Shown piece by piece: positions 40,401-51,480 of a DNA stretch of 64,000 nt. Below the pieces are notes generated by a model. It saw nothing but the letters and a program-made list of their open reading frames with translations. It had not been told where the DNA came from and made no database searches. The first letter of the stretch is position 1. The number at the start of each line of letters is the position of its first letter. The position numbers and the translations under genes are program-made. The DNA comes from Linepithema humile (lineage: Eukaryota > Arthropoda > Insecta > Hymenoptera > Formicidae): positions 5,146,001 to 5,210,000 of the forward strand of contig NC_090134.1 in the NCBI RefSeq assembly GCF_040581485.1. The letters run 5' to 3'.

Positions 40401-43220
40401 AGATGCTCAATTGAAAAATTCCTTGACAAGGTGGAAAGCTGCGAAGAAAAGGCCGTCCTCTGTTTCCCAGCTTCTCACTGCACTCAACTTCTTCAAGGAC
40501 AAGTGATTCGTCTCTGTTCTTTCTTGCGTCTCTCCCAATGCCGTCTAAGCGACACTCGCGTAACACAGTCTCGCTTTCAACGCAGTCTCGGACTCCAAAC
40601 GAAGACCGCGAAAATGGAGAGAGAGAGAAAAGCGCGGAGAAACGCCTCACTGAAATTAGAGTAGGACCACCCCTAGATCTGAAGAGCTTGGTTCAGCGCA
40701 CTCATCAGCGATGCGATCTCTCCAATTTTCTCCGACTCTATGCTGTGATTCCGTCCTCCCTTTCACCCTCCCTTCACCCTTTTCTCTGTCATCTACGTTC
40801 ATTTCCTATCTTTGCCTATCGATTGCCGCTGGTAAATTAGTACGAATTACTATGCGATAAAGTAACTAATTGCCGGTACGCTCTACAGTCGCTAGTAGTT
40901 TCGAGTACAATCCCCAGTAAGCTATCTCACATTATATAGATAGCGATAAGTTACATTGCGCCGAATATTGCCCGTAATAAGGTGCCAGATGTGCATACTA
41001 AGTTATATTGGCACGAATATATGCACTTTACTGTGTATTACGTGCCGCAAGAGCAACGAAGCAATATGCTTCAAAATTAATTATAGTAATTTATCGCGAA
41101 TATTGTCCATGGTTAGATATTGCATCACACATATTCTGCATTGTTACCTCGCTTCAATATAATCCGCGATACATTACGTTATATGGAATATGACATGATG
41201 CTAAATATAACAGATCATATTACAGCCAATATGCTTTGTTATAAGTTATGTTGGTGCACTTTGTAATGAACTAACTTGGTTTACTAGCCGGATATATTTT
41301 GAAATAAGTTACGATACAATGGCTCACCGCGAATGTTCTTGCGGTTAGACATAGTTTTGAATATATTCAGCTTCAAGCTATCTTGTTTCAATATAGTTTA
41401 CCAACAATTGCTAGACATTCCTTACGATAAGACAAGAATCATGATAAAAATATGGAAAGTAAAATGTTGAATACACTTCGTAATAAATTTCACTAATTTG
41501 AATATGCTTCATGATAAACCATTTTGCTTCTACATATATTTGCAAATGTATTTTGTGATATATTCCTCCAAATGGAATATTGAAATAATATTTTTGTTAA
41601 ATTTAAAAATAATTTAATCGTCAAAAACTTGACGCAAAGTATATTATGTATCAAGTTACTTCAACAACCAATATTGCTTCAAATGGAAACTGATAAAATA
41701 ATCGATGATAAATCAGTCTCCTCGCCCTAAAACATAATTTATCAGCAATCAACTGTCTGGTTCAAATATACTTTAAATTATTTTCAACAACCTGTATGGT
41801 AAGCAACTCAATTCAAATATACTTCGCATACATCACGAGTGCAATCGGTGGAGCGGAAATGGAAGTGCAATTAATAGAACGACTGGAAATATTCCATTGA
41901 TATGAATTCCTCGTTATGCCGCACATTAATTCTTGCCGCTTCTTCTCCAAGGGCAAAGGGGGAAGGGCGAACTGAAAGAAGAGGACAGAAGAGAGGAAAT
42001 CGAGACACCACGAGAGGAGGAGCGGCTGCTGCACTCCACCGATGCACTCGTAGCGAGTGACTGCGCTCTCCAAGATGTTGACGTTTAAGCGCCTACTTGA
42101 AGAGGTGGTCTTCTTCAACGGAATCATGTCGCGTTCTCCAACCTTTCACGGAAGCTGCGCCAGACTAACGATCTTTTCGTCGAGTAACCGAACACATTGC
42201 ACTGTTTTTTAGCTCTCAAATACTATATTTTACAACGATGTTGCAACGCTACCGCAATTAGATTACGATAAATTGAAATCATTTTTATCTCGATTTACTT
42301 CGACCAAATTCTAATTCGTGATATTATGATTATTGTACCACAATACCAATTAAATTATTATTTGTTAATTAAATTAATATTTAATATTCAAAACATTAAT
42401 AAAATGTTATAAAGTCCGAGTTTAAATAAATTTTTTTAAAAATATAATGGTTATTTTTTTCCATATAAAAATATGTGAGCCAACGAACGCTCGCGTCTGC
42501 GTTCGTTTTCTATTCATATAAATTTTTGCTACTTTTAATAGCAGCATTTTTGATAACAAATATTTATACAAATGTAATTTGTTATTGATAGAATACGGAA
42601 TATTTCGAAACATATTTGCCATTTGCATACACGTATTATTAATATCTAGGAATCTAATATCTATTTTATTTACACAGTATCTATTTACACGCGATAAACA
42701 CATACATCGTATAAATCCGAATATTACAATCCTATAATGATAGCAATTATAGTAACCTTGTATAATTGTGCCGTACAATACGGCTATTGAATAATCCAAT
42801 AATCATTGGAAAAAACAGATATTATATATATATGATAATTACAATACTGACATTAATGTAATTACGAGATGAAAAAAAATGGATAACAAAATAATTAATT
42901 GTGTCACACAGCATCAAATTAAGTGACATTTTACCGAATTTTATAAAAAATATTATTATTCATAAAAATTTCATAAAAACTACGGTAATTGTTACCATGC
43001 ATCACCATATTGAATAACAGAAATGCAATTGTTTCTACAATCAAAATTATTCGAATAAATTTCCGTAATGAATATGCTGAAATAACAGTAAAATAATATA
43101 GCATAACGTTTACATAATGTAACAGAAAAAACAGATAAACTTAAGGAAAGATAATAGACGTTGAAATGATTCCATATTCTTTCAATTTTAATACAAAGTC
43201 ATGTGATAATCTTTTTTAGA
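40401..43220. other. Non-coding stretch dominated by a degenerate repeat block
   Basis: A GC-moderate section (40,400-40,840) precedes the degenerate repeat block at 40,940-41,830. From 42,180 to 43,200 the DNA is strongly AT-rich with no visible feature. Under the minus-strand gene model all of this would be intronic. Confidence 0.45.
40940..41830. repeat. Degenerate repeat block based on an AATATGCTTC...ATAAGTTA motif
   Basis: A consensus near AATATTGCTTCGTAATAAGTTA recurs with divergence. AATAT-GCTTC-like copies start at about 40,965, 41,063, 41,228, 41,470, 41,501, 41,670, 41,764 and 41,816. ATAAGTTA-like copies start at about 40,946, 40,999, 41,241 and 41,304. A longer pair, CGCGAATATTGTCC with GGTTAGATAT (41,095-41,120) and CGCGAATGTTCTTGCGGTTAGACAT (about 41,328-41,352), suggests a larger ancestral unit. 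Spacing is irregular, so this looks like an old, decayed tandem array. No coding potential is apparent. Confidence 0.5.
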
Positions 43221-43225
43221 CTCAC

Positions 43226-43289
43226 CCAAATTCGCAGGTTGAATGTCGTCACAGAGCTCCTTAGCGGTGATCACAGTATGGCGCTTCAT
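43226..43289 (-). CDS. Candidate first coding segment of an unidentified minus-strand gene (partial)
   Basis: On the minus strand an ATG at 43,289 opens 21 codons (beginning MKRHTVITAK, ending CDDIQPANL) plus one base, then meets a consensus donor, G|GTGAGT, at 43,225. An in-frame TAA at 43,301-43,299 means the frame cannot extend upstream, as expected for a true start. I do not recognise the peptide; there is no signal-peptide-like hydrophobic stretch. The exon would continue left of 43,225 in phase 1; I could not find the next exon. Against it: a 28-codon upstream frame (ATG at 43,347, stop at 43,261) overlaps this start, and other short upstream frames exist, for example at 43,626-43,591. 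The whole exon may therefore be untranslated leader. Confidence 0.3.
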
Positions 43290-43734
43290 GATCAATCGTT
43301 AGATCATCCACCTCCTTCCACGGCGTCCTTCCATGCAGGTCCAGCATCGCTGCAGGTCCTTCGACGACTCCCACGTCAACTGGTTGCACACTCGCGAATT
43401 TATGATATACGATTTACCGCTTTTACGAGACTGCCGGAGCGCGCGCGATTCCGGCTTCCGAACACAGCGGGAATTCGAATCACGACGGGACAGAAATGCA
43501 GCACGACTTCAATCACCGCACATGAAAATCCCGATGCCGCGCACCGAAATATTCCACGAATCCGCGTAACAAAATAAACACGCAAAAGTGTTACCAACCG
43601 CGATGTTTACGACGCAGACGCGCCATGATTTTTATGCGCTCGATTGTTTGTAAACCAGACCAAACGATCACACGAAAATTCCGAAACTGAACAATGAATA
43701 CATTTCGATTTTTGTCGTACGATAATTAGTTGTC
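43226..43734 (-). other. Candidate exon 2 (leader plus start codon), minus strand
   Basis: The acceptor is strong: minus-strand GATTTTCTCTAATTACAG immediately precedes 43,734, with a CTAAT branch-like motif and a T-rich tract. The exon would run 509 bases to the GTGAGT donor at 43,225. It is CpG-richer than the AT-rich DNA on its left. It contains several short upstream frames before the candidate start at 43,289. An alternative weaker donor (GGTTG|GTAACA, near 43,593) could shorten it. Confidence 0.35.
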
Positions 43735-43971
43735 CTGTAATTAGAGAAAATCAGAGATGATAAAATACACGACTTTCGATAAACTATGACTTTCTTAATC
43801 TATCATGCGCTACACAATTGCCGTGATTTAATTCGGTAGGACTAAATACTCGAGCAACTTTTTAGTCTGCCGCAAAAGTAGCGCATGCGAAGCGGCACAG
43901 TTGCAGAGCGGAAGAAATCGACGACTTGAAAGCGCCGTGACTTCTCAATGAAAAATCCAAAATCATCTTAC
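43735..43971 (-). other. Candidate intron 1, 237 bases, minus strand
   Basis: It begins GTAAGATGATTTTGG and ends TTTCTCTAATTACAG, so both borders follow the GT-AG rule with good extended consensus. Its length is ordinary for an insect intron. Confidence 0.35.
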
Positions 43972-44050
43972 CGTTTTCGCCGTGCTTCGTCTCTGACCGA
44001 TGACTGGCAAATTTCTTCGCTGAGCGCACAGTCACTACAACTTCGCGCGT
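43972..44050 (-). other. Candidate non-coding exon 1, minus strand (5' end approximate)
   Basis: The donor ACG|GTAAGA lies at 43,972/43,971. In the 75 or so bases upstream on the minus strand there is no ATG, which suits a 5' untranslated exon. CCAGTCA near 44,005-44,011 resembles an insect initiator, but the transcription start is not determined and the right boundary given is arbitrary. Confidence 0.3.
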
Positions 44051-44530
44051 ATCGTCGCGAACGAATCACTCAGGGTGGCCACTCGAATTTTGATTTGAAA
44101 AAAAAAAAACCTTTGAATTCGCACACCCGATCGCTTGCGTATTACTATGCCTAGATGCAACCGCGAGACCCGAACGCGCAGTGCCGCGTTGATCACGATT
44201 TTACGAACTTCTCCTCCTCCTCCCTCAGAAGAGCAAAAACATACGAGATGCGCGCGTCCCGGCGGCTGCGCGTGCACTGCGTTGTGCTCGGTTGCCGTTC
44301 TGATGCTCCCCCCTGCCTGCCTATCCGACCGGCCGGCCGGCCGCCCGCCGCGGAAGCGAACGCATACGGGACCCCATGTTTCGTCTCGCTCTCCTGTCTT
44401 ATGCCGTTTATCTCTCGCTCACCGTCTGACTTATGAGTAGGTCCCGTCTCTGTTTTCCATAGCTTCCTCTTCCCCTCGCTCTTGCGCCGACGAACCTTCC
44501 ATGTGCGTGCGTCTTCACAATACATCACAG
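44050..44530. promoter_or_regulatory. CpG-rich promoter-like patch, possibly divergent
   Basis: This is a GC- and CpG-rich patch with AT-rich DNA beginning at about 44,580 on the right. It contains a (CCGG)3-type run at about 44,328-44,342 and a CCCGCCGCGG segment. Overlapping open frames on both strands (44,135-44,528) are explained by composition. It sits directly upstream of candidate exon 1 on the minus strand and about 0.9 kb before the plus-strand exon candidate. No clear TATA box was seen in either orientation. Confidence 0.3.
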
Positions 44531-45420
44531 CGAAGTCAAATCGGTCTTTTGCACAAGCGATATCCGAGAAAATAGATCTAGACGAACATTATTTCAAATA
44601 GTTATATTTTTTTTAATTATGACATAAGTTATACGTTTAAAAGTATACCTACAATTTTTCTCCTTTGAGAAAGAACTTCTCACGTTCCGACATATTGATC
44701 ACCATAAAACCAATTACATAAGTAGTGAAATTTATCAGTAAGTCAAATCGACCAATCACAATTCAGGATTTTTAATTGCGATTAATCGATTTACTGTTTA
44801 TATTTTTAAATACCATAGTCCTATCTGCATTCCATTTGTGCTATGACATACGAAAATACGTAGTGGTAACTTCACAGTGGTGTGTATATATATCGTTCCC
44901 GCTCATTTCTGCCATACAAGACATAGATGTGGGTTGTGTTTCGAGCATGTCGAAGAAAGGGTAATTATCGCCGTATACTGTAATTAATTGGATTATTTGT
45001 TCTATTCTCTTGGTTGGAACATTGCAATACTCTCTCTTTCTATCTCTCTCTCTCTCTATCTCTCTCTTTGGATATGCATATAATGCATAATACATGTGCA
45101 GATTGTTTCGATGATATGACAAAGTGAGGTTACAAATATCAAAAGGCGAAATAGAATATGGTCACGAATAATTAAAATAACAAAAATTCTATCGCGTTCT
45201 ACATTTTTGGCAGTAGTTTATATATGAAAATTTTCTCACAATAGAAATACGAAAGTTATCCATCTCTAAAAAAATTGTTTTCAAGTGAAACGCTATGAAA
45301 TTGATGCAAAGTCATCATATAATCCGATAAAAACGAGTAAGTATCGGTCGATGATGCTACATATTCTAACCTATAATCTTAAATTATTAATATAATTAAT
45401 CTTTCCGCTTGAAATTTCAG
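44531..45420. other. AT-rich stretch between promoter-like patch and exon candidate
   Basis: No gene is visible. A CT microsatellite lies at 45,029-45,069. A weak donor-like GAAAGG|GTAATT near 44,961 could end an upstream plus-strand exon, but I see no firm support. The segment just before 45,421 ends in an acceptor-like pyrimidine-rich sequence. Confidence 0.4.
45029..45069. repeat. CT microsatellite
   Basis: CT units with two TATC interruptions. It makes the Arg/Glu-rich part of the minus-strand frame 44,841-45,122. Confidence 0.9.
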
Positions 45421-45573
45421 AGATCGTATTTTTTCGATAAACTCATCTTCTCGAGAAGAGTGGAGCAGAAATCACAACAAGTGGAGCAACAAAAATCACA
45501 TAGAGTGGAACATAAATCACACAAAGCAACAAGTGGAGCAACAATCAATCAAAAATCAACGGCAAATCGTCTG
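45421..45573 (+). other. Exon candidate built from a degenerate minisatellite, plus strand
   Basis: The left border is an acceptor (CTTTCCGCTTGAAATTTCAG) ending at 45,420; the right border is CTG|GTAAGT at 45,573/45,574. The interval is 153 bases, exactly 51 codons, and is open in two of three frames. In the frame starting at 45,421 the residues are rich in Lys, Gln, Ser and His, with VEQKSQQ, VEQQKSHR and VEHKSHK as near repeats. At DNA level GTGGAGCAACAAAAATCACA-like units start at 45,460, 45,481, 45,505 and 45,533. I recognise no protein family. It could be a cassette coding exon, a non-coding RNA exon, or chance sites around a minisatellite. Confidence 0.35.
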
Positions 45574-45831
45574 GTAAGTAAATTTATTTATTACAATACA
45601 TAAATAATTGCTAATCTATTTGTCCATATTTGAGAGATTACATAAGAATATTTTTCCCTTAAAGTACTCAGAAAATGTTCACTATATTGCATTTATCAAA
45701 TATATGCAAAATGTGTGAAATATACAATGTGCACTATAAGAAAAAAATAACAATGAGTAAAATGCAATGAGTAAAATTTTAATGTAAAGTAAAGAAACTT
45801 AATAAAGCATATTAATAAACAATTAGCTTGA

Positions 45832-45863
45832 TAAAATGTTTATATATATATATAAACATTTTA
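45832..45863. repeat. Perfect 32-base palindrome
   Basis: TAAAATGTTTA at 45,832-45,842 and its reverse complement TAAACATTTTA at 45,853-45,863 enclose TA repeats, so the 32 bases form one uninterrupted self-complementary sequence. Such DNA can extrude as a cruciform. Confidence 0.9.
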
Positions 45864-45881
45864 TATATTTTATATATTTTC

Positions 45882-45922
45882 AATGTTCATATTTTTAGGA
45901 TTATTATTAAATTATATATATA

Positions 45923-45967
<45 letters not shown>

Positions 45968-46012
45968 TTATAATTACATATACTAATTAATAATCCTAAA
46001 AATATGAACATT
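45882..46012. mobile_element. Inverted-repeat element with 25-bp perfect termini and a TA core
   Basis: The 25 bases at 45,882-45,906 (AATGTTCATATTTTTAGG...) are exactly reverse-complementary to 45,988-46,012 (...CCTAAAAATATGAACATT). Beyond them the arms continue imperfectly into a TA microsatellite core (45,926-45,961). Total length is 131 bases. No clear flanking direct duplication is visible, so transposon origin is a guess; an expanded local hairpin is the alternative. Confidence 0.5.
45926..45961. repeat. TA microsatellite core
   Basis: About 18 TA units forming the loop side of the inverted-repeat element. Confidence 0.9.
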
Positions 46013-46020
46013 AGATTTAT

Positions 46021-49000
46021 ATTCTCCGCAATATCTTGTAGAAAAGCACTATTGCGTTGTCTAAATTAGACACATTGATACACTGTTGTTTGGAACTAGA
46101 CATATATACAATATTTTTCTTCTTGATACTGTATTAAAAAAAATTATCAGTAAACGTTTCGAAATTGCGTTGTGAATGTGAGAAACGACGACGGGATGCG
46201 TTTGTCAGATTAGCATTACGTTTATACGATAACGATTTATATACCTCACGCAAAAGGTCTGCTACGTGACCCTCAGATTTCCCGCTCGAATATCGTCGAG
46301 CTTTCCCCTCTTACATATCCCAGACCCAGACGTCCCGACATGCGTCTTACGCACACATTCACGCAGAAAAACGTGAGCTCCGTCTCGTCACGTCAACGAC
46401 GTAAAACGCGCTTTGCAAACGGCTATATAAAATAAATTTTCCATCTACACACGTGACCATTGCAAATATTATTATGTATTATTTTTTTTATACACATTAA
46501 AAATTATTTTTCAACATAAATTTAACAAGAATATATCATAAATTTATGTTATCAATAAGACTGTGACAATTCATAATTAATATGAAATTGGTAATGATGA
46601 GAAATTCGATAAATAAACGATAAATAATATCGACAAAAAGCATAACATTTCTCTCAAAAGCTTTTAGTTTGCATTTATACTCTTATTCTTATAAAACTTC
46701 AATTATTTTAAAGTAGTATCAGCATTAGCAATGCGTTGGATATGGGTGTATAGTAACAGGATAGAAATTACGAGCCGCAATATTGTATCGAGCAGCATAA
46801 TAATCTTATAAAAAAATCCGTTCATAATCGAAGAAGACAATATCAACGAAGCCTTAAGGAGTCAACGGTGTTCGCAATACGCGTATGTATTATGCGGGAC
46901 CGGGTACCGCGAGAGTAGCTCGGATGTATCTAAGTATATATTGGGTATCGAACGTGCCCTTGAGGGATAGTACGCGGCCGAGCGAGAGGCGGAGGCCGAA
47001 GACGGGAAAGACGGTGGAAAAGGAAGAGCTGCGGAGAAGGAAGGAAAAGGTGATCGAGATTGAATTATGGCTCGCGGCTTAAACGCCGGATTCAAATCGA
47101 TCCCATATATCACATTATCTGACACCTTTATTCTCCTTTCTGCAGCCGCATCTCGCCCCCGTTCCCCGGACACCCTATTGTTTTACTTCTCTCTCGCTCG
47201 CTCTCTCTCTCTCTCTCTCGTTATTCATCGCGCATGCAACCAGATATGAGCTGCCGCTCCGCGTACGGAATAATGTGCGTTTACTCTGAACGATGCGTCT
47301 TGTTCGCATTGCACACGCAACGGATGATTGTACGGATAATCATGGTACTTTTACATATCGTTTCAACAGTTTTTAATCTTGTTAATTTTTTAAATTTTCT
47401 CTTCAGATTGTAAATTTCTGTGCGTATCTCGTTTTAGAATGTTATATTTACAGATATTTAAAAATATTTCTTATTTATACGTGTTAAATTCACGGTTACA
47501 TCAGATATGTATAGTTTATAAAATGGATAAAATCTTTTTTCAATATTATTCTGCTTCTCGTCAACCGATATTCCATATTGCTCATTAATCAGAAAGTTCG
47601 ATCCGGTGACGATAAATCTGTCGCTTGCGGAAAGCTTTGCACGTCGCATTGCACTTCTATCGAGCGTAAAGTTTTAAAATCGCGAAGAGAAGAAGAGTAT
47701 ACATTTGGGAAATAAATGTCATCATATATCCGAGCCCACAGTTTTGTACTCATCAGCGAACAGAAACAAGAGCTCGCCAGATGGAAATATCGTTCGATAT
47801 CTGTCAAATATAAACCTAGCGTAACAAATGCCTCTTCGGTTATTCACGTACAGATACATACAAAATTTTTAAGCCAGAATACATCTCTCTCTTCTTAAAA
47901 AACAAATTTTAGGATAATGGAAAGAAAGATAAAGAGAAAATCTGCTATATAAAAATAAATTCTCTACTTTAATGCTACGTAATCCGGTAAACTTAGTTTA
48001 TCTTTTGTGCATAATTTGGTCGAAGCACCCGTTGAATATTCAAGAGTATTGCTTTCGCCGCATGCGTAAATCATAAATAATTACTTACTGCGATAAAAAA
48101 GGAATATTACGCTCATTTTTGTTCACGCTTCCGTTGACCGACAATTATCTTAATGTTAATGCTTAAAAAGTCGAGTTATTATCAAAACGGCGTCATAATT
48201 CAGCGCAATCGCGCGCGCGTTTTCGCCGGCGGGTGAAGCCTATTTTTCCACGCCGGACGCAGAAACTACCGAGAAGGATTCGCTATTACGTTGCAGCGGC
48301 TACGTTTCATCCCACCCGCGCGATAATTTTCCCATGTTTACGGCGCGCAAAACATCCTACCGTTTTTCCTCGCCATCAGCCATGAAAAAAAGAAAGGTTT
48401 ATATTACGAGAACGGTGGAGGATGAGATAGAAAACTCAAGGGAAAAGCATACTAGATTGAGAAACGCTGTTGAGTTGTGTATTCGCACAATGCGCACTTT
48501 TGCATTCGTGCGCATAAGCGCGATGCATGTATCTACGCGAATCGGATTGAATTGCGTTAATCGGCCGACCGTGCGCCTGTCGGAAACGATCGACGCGATT
48601 TAACGTCAAGTATTCGATCTGCTTCCATGAATCTACTGTTTGTATTAACCGAGAAGTAAACGTTCGCAATCGACGAGAAATAAACTCGGGATTGATTTGT
48701 ATCTACGATCTTATCACGAATCTTCAAATATTCTAATACAAATATAATATATCCATAAAAAAATTAAAATATTCACGAAGCATGATCAACATCGTATGAC
48801 TCGATCTTAACTGTGATCATTAAATCGTAATGTATTCTCGCGGTACGAGTTCCAGCCTGTTATTTGCTCGTTGCTAACCGACGCAACCGCGATTATCGCG
48901 CATGAGACTCGCGCAAATCCATAAATTTTAAGTGCACCCTAATCAACGTGTGTTTCACTTGCATTGAGACGTTCTTGTTACCCGATTATGCATTCTCTCT

Positions 49001-51480
49001 CTCTCGATACGCGATACTCGGAGATACTGTTGCATTACCGCCGCATACCAGGCTTACACATCGATCGTATACCGTACCCTCCTTATCTTTATGTTTTCTG
49101 CACGATCTTGTACCTCGGGACCGGTACTAGAAAAGAGACTTCCTATTCCATTTCATTCTGTATTCTCCGCCCGGTGAATGCCGGGTTTGTGCGCGAACGA
49201 GTTTTGTTATGGGAAATTCTACAGTTGTCCCCGGTATCGTCGTGTGTAGCGTTAGCGACATCAAAATGCAGCTTAGTCCGCATGAAATGCGACTGGCCGG
49301 CCGACCAGCCGACTGGCGTGAGAATTGCATAAACAAATATAACTGTCGCCTCGCGCTTAATGCCGTCGCGGACTAAACATGCGTTATCGTAAATGCAATT
49401 TGCCCGACATTGTTCGGTAATTCGCACGTCTGCATATGTAAGGGCGAACGAGGCTCGTCAGTTTGAATAGAGTCGCTCAAGATCCCTAAACGCGAAATGC
49501 GCTTTCAAAATCTTAGCCGTTCAAAGTTGACTTGCTAGCCGGCTTTATCAATCTCTGAAAATAAAATCACACTTTGAAATGTACGACGAATAAGCATAAC
49601 AATATATCCGTTCACTCTTCAAAAATATTTGATGAGATGTGAGAAAAACTATGTTTTATGCCAGTTCAATTAACAAATTGCGCATAATACAAATTATTGG
49701 ATAACACTAATATAATAATTGCGCAGTCAAGATGCCGTGTTTCCGGCTCTTCCGCAATCACACAGTGTGACATATGCAGTATATAATCATCGCGCGCACC
49801 CAGGCGAATCATTGCTCGCCTCTGCAACAATATCGCCGCTGCGAGCGACACTGCGAACGATTGTAACGCGCCCGAGAGTATGCGAATAATCATTTGTCAC
49901 AAATAATCGGCCGAGCAATCATCGCGGGTGTCGGTATATACTCGTTGTGCCGTAATTACTACTCGGATAATTTCACAAACACAACGCCCGAGCGCAATTC
50001 GTGGTGCAGCAGCAATGGCACCAGTCGCCGCCGTCGGCCTCAAACAATTTCTAACACGAGAATGGTTCGGGAGCGTTGACATGGATAAGCTAAACGTTCC
50101 ACTAAAGAAAGATCACTCGTTTATCAAAAGGGTAGAACGCAGTGGCGGATTAATTACTAGGCACAAAAAGTAGTAAAAAGAGATTAACGGTGAAAAATCA
50201 TATAATTTAAATCCCGAGGGTTTACAAGTTATACGCGACTAACAGCGGGTACTTTTTACATCGTCGTAGAAGGGTAAGGAAAATCATGAAAATTAACCTT
50301 TCAGACAAAGTTTTGAGATTAAAGAAAATTAATTTGCGATAATTCAATATTTAACAAAATTAATTAAAATGGAAATAGAATGTCATGAATATAATTAAAC
50401 ATTGCTAGAGTTTGATCACATTTTACGTGATAAAATTTTTATATATAAACTGCAATTTTTTATTAGATTTTTTTTTAATAATACTATAGAAGGCACAAAT
50501 ATTTTTAAAATATATGATATTAAGGCTTCCAAATTACGCTGCATTAAAAATATGAAATCTTTTTATCAATCGCTGGTAGAACAAAAATTTTTAGTCGATC
50601 TTCAGCTGTGAATTTCTCGCTCGCTTAACTACGGTGATTTAAAAAAGCTCGTGCTTTGGCGATGCTCTCACGTGTTCATTAACGCCGCCGCTATGCCTTT
50701 GGGTGTCCTTAAATTTTTGCAGCATCATAATCCGCAAAATACACATGATCCCAAGACGTTTGCCGGGAACTAAGACTTCTACCGAACCTCTAACGACAGA
50801 GAGAAGTGGAGAATACGCGTACTTTGATTGCAAGCTCGAATCGCAAGTTCCCGCGGGTCTGTGCTTTCATGCCTGTCAATTTCTTTTATTTTCGTTTCAA
50901 AAGACTGACTTATTGGTGCGTGTTTTCATTTCTTGCGTTTCGTGCTTTTACCGGGAATTTTACCAGAAGTGAATTTGCGCATATCCACAATCAGCCAACG
51001 AATATAATCCCGATTGCCGCCGGTAAACATTGCGCTTTGATCTAAACAGCCGAATGAACACAGTCGTGTGTCGTAATCAACGACTGGAAGTTCAGAAGGG
51101 AAATTCGAAATTACAGAATGAAGAGTTCGTTCAAAAAAAAATTCAGCGTTGGGAAGAGTTTTGAAATTTTTCAATTTGTTCAGTTTTAACAATTTACGCA
51201 ACGCAAACAACACTCCGAACATTTTATGCTATTTCGAAGTCATAATATTTTTTTCCGTAAAAGCTAAATTTTACATTGCAATATAAAATATCTCTTTAAA
51301 ATTCATAGAGATATAATTAAAACCGCCATCTACATACATTTTTTTTATCAAATTGACATAATTGTTTTACTGTGATAATAATTTTAAAATTGTGATATTT
51401 ATAACATTTATAAAATTTTTTTCTTTCATTAATTTTTTTCTTTCTATAATTGATACGGTGATTACATATACACATTAAAT
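46021..51480. other. Non-coding mosaic
   Basis: CpG-rich patches lie at 46,860-47,290, 48,180-49,460 and 49,740-50,090; AT-rich DNA lies between. A very good plus-strand acceptor-like sequence, TTCTCCTTTCTGCAG, ends at about 47,145, but the following bases enter a CT microsatellite and no donor is evident. The plus-strand frame at about 50,012-50,173 begins at a real ATG yet has no recognised motif. Confidence 0.45.
47187..47220. repeat. CT/CTCG microsatellite
   Basis: CT units with interspersed CTCG units in a CpG-rich patch. Confidence 0.85.

Larger units (their letters stand above)
45574..46020. other. AT-rich segment with clustered inverted repeats
   Basis: Directly after the exon candidate, AT-rich DNA carries a perfect 32-base palindrome and a 131-base inverted-repeat element, each listed separately. 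No coding frame is present. Confidence 0.6.

Noticed and set aside
47120..47250. Excellent acceptor TTCTCCTTTCTGCAG on the plus strand
   Set aside because: The sequence beyond runs into a CT microsatellite and no donor follows in a plausible exon.
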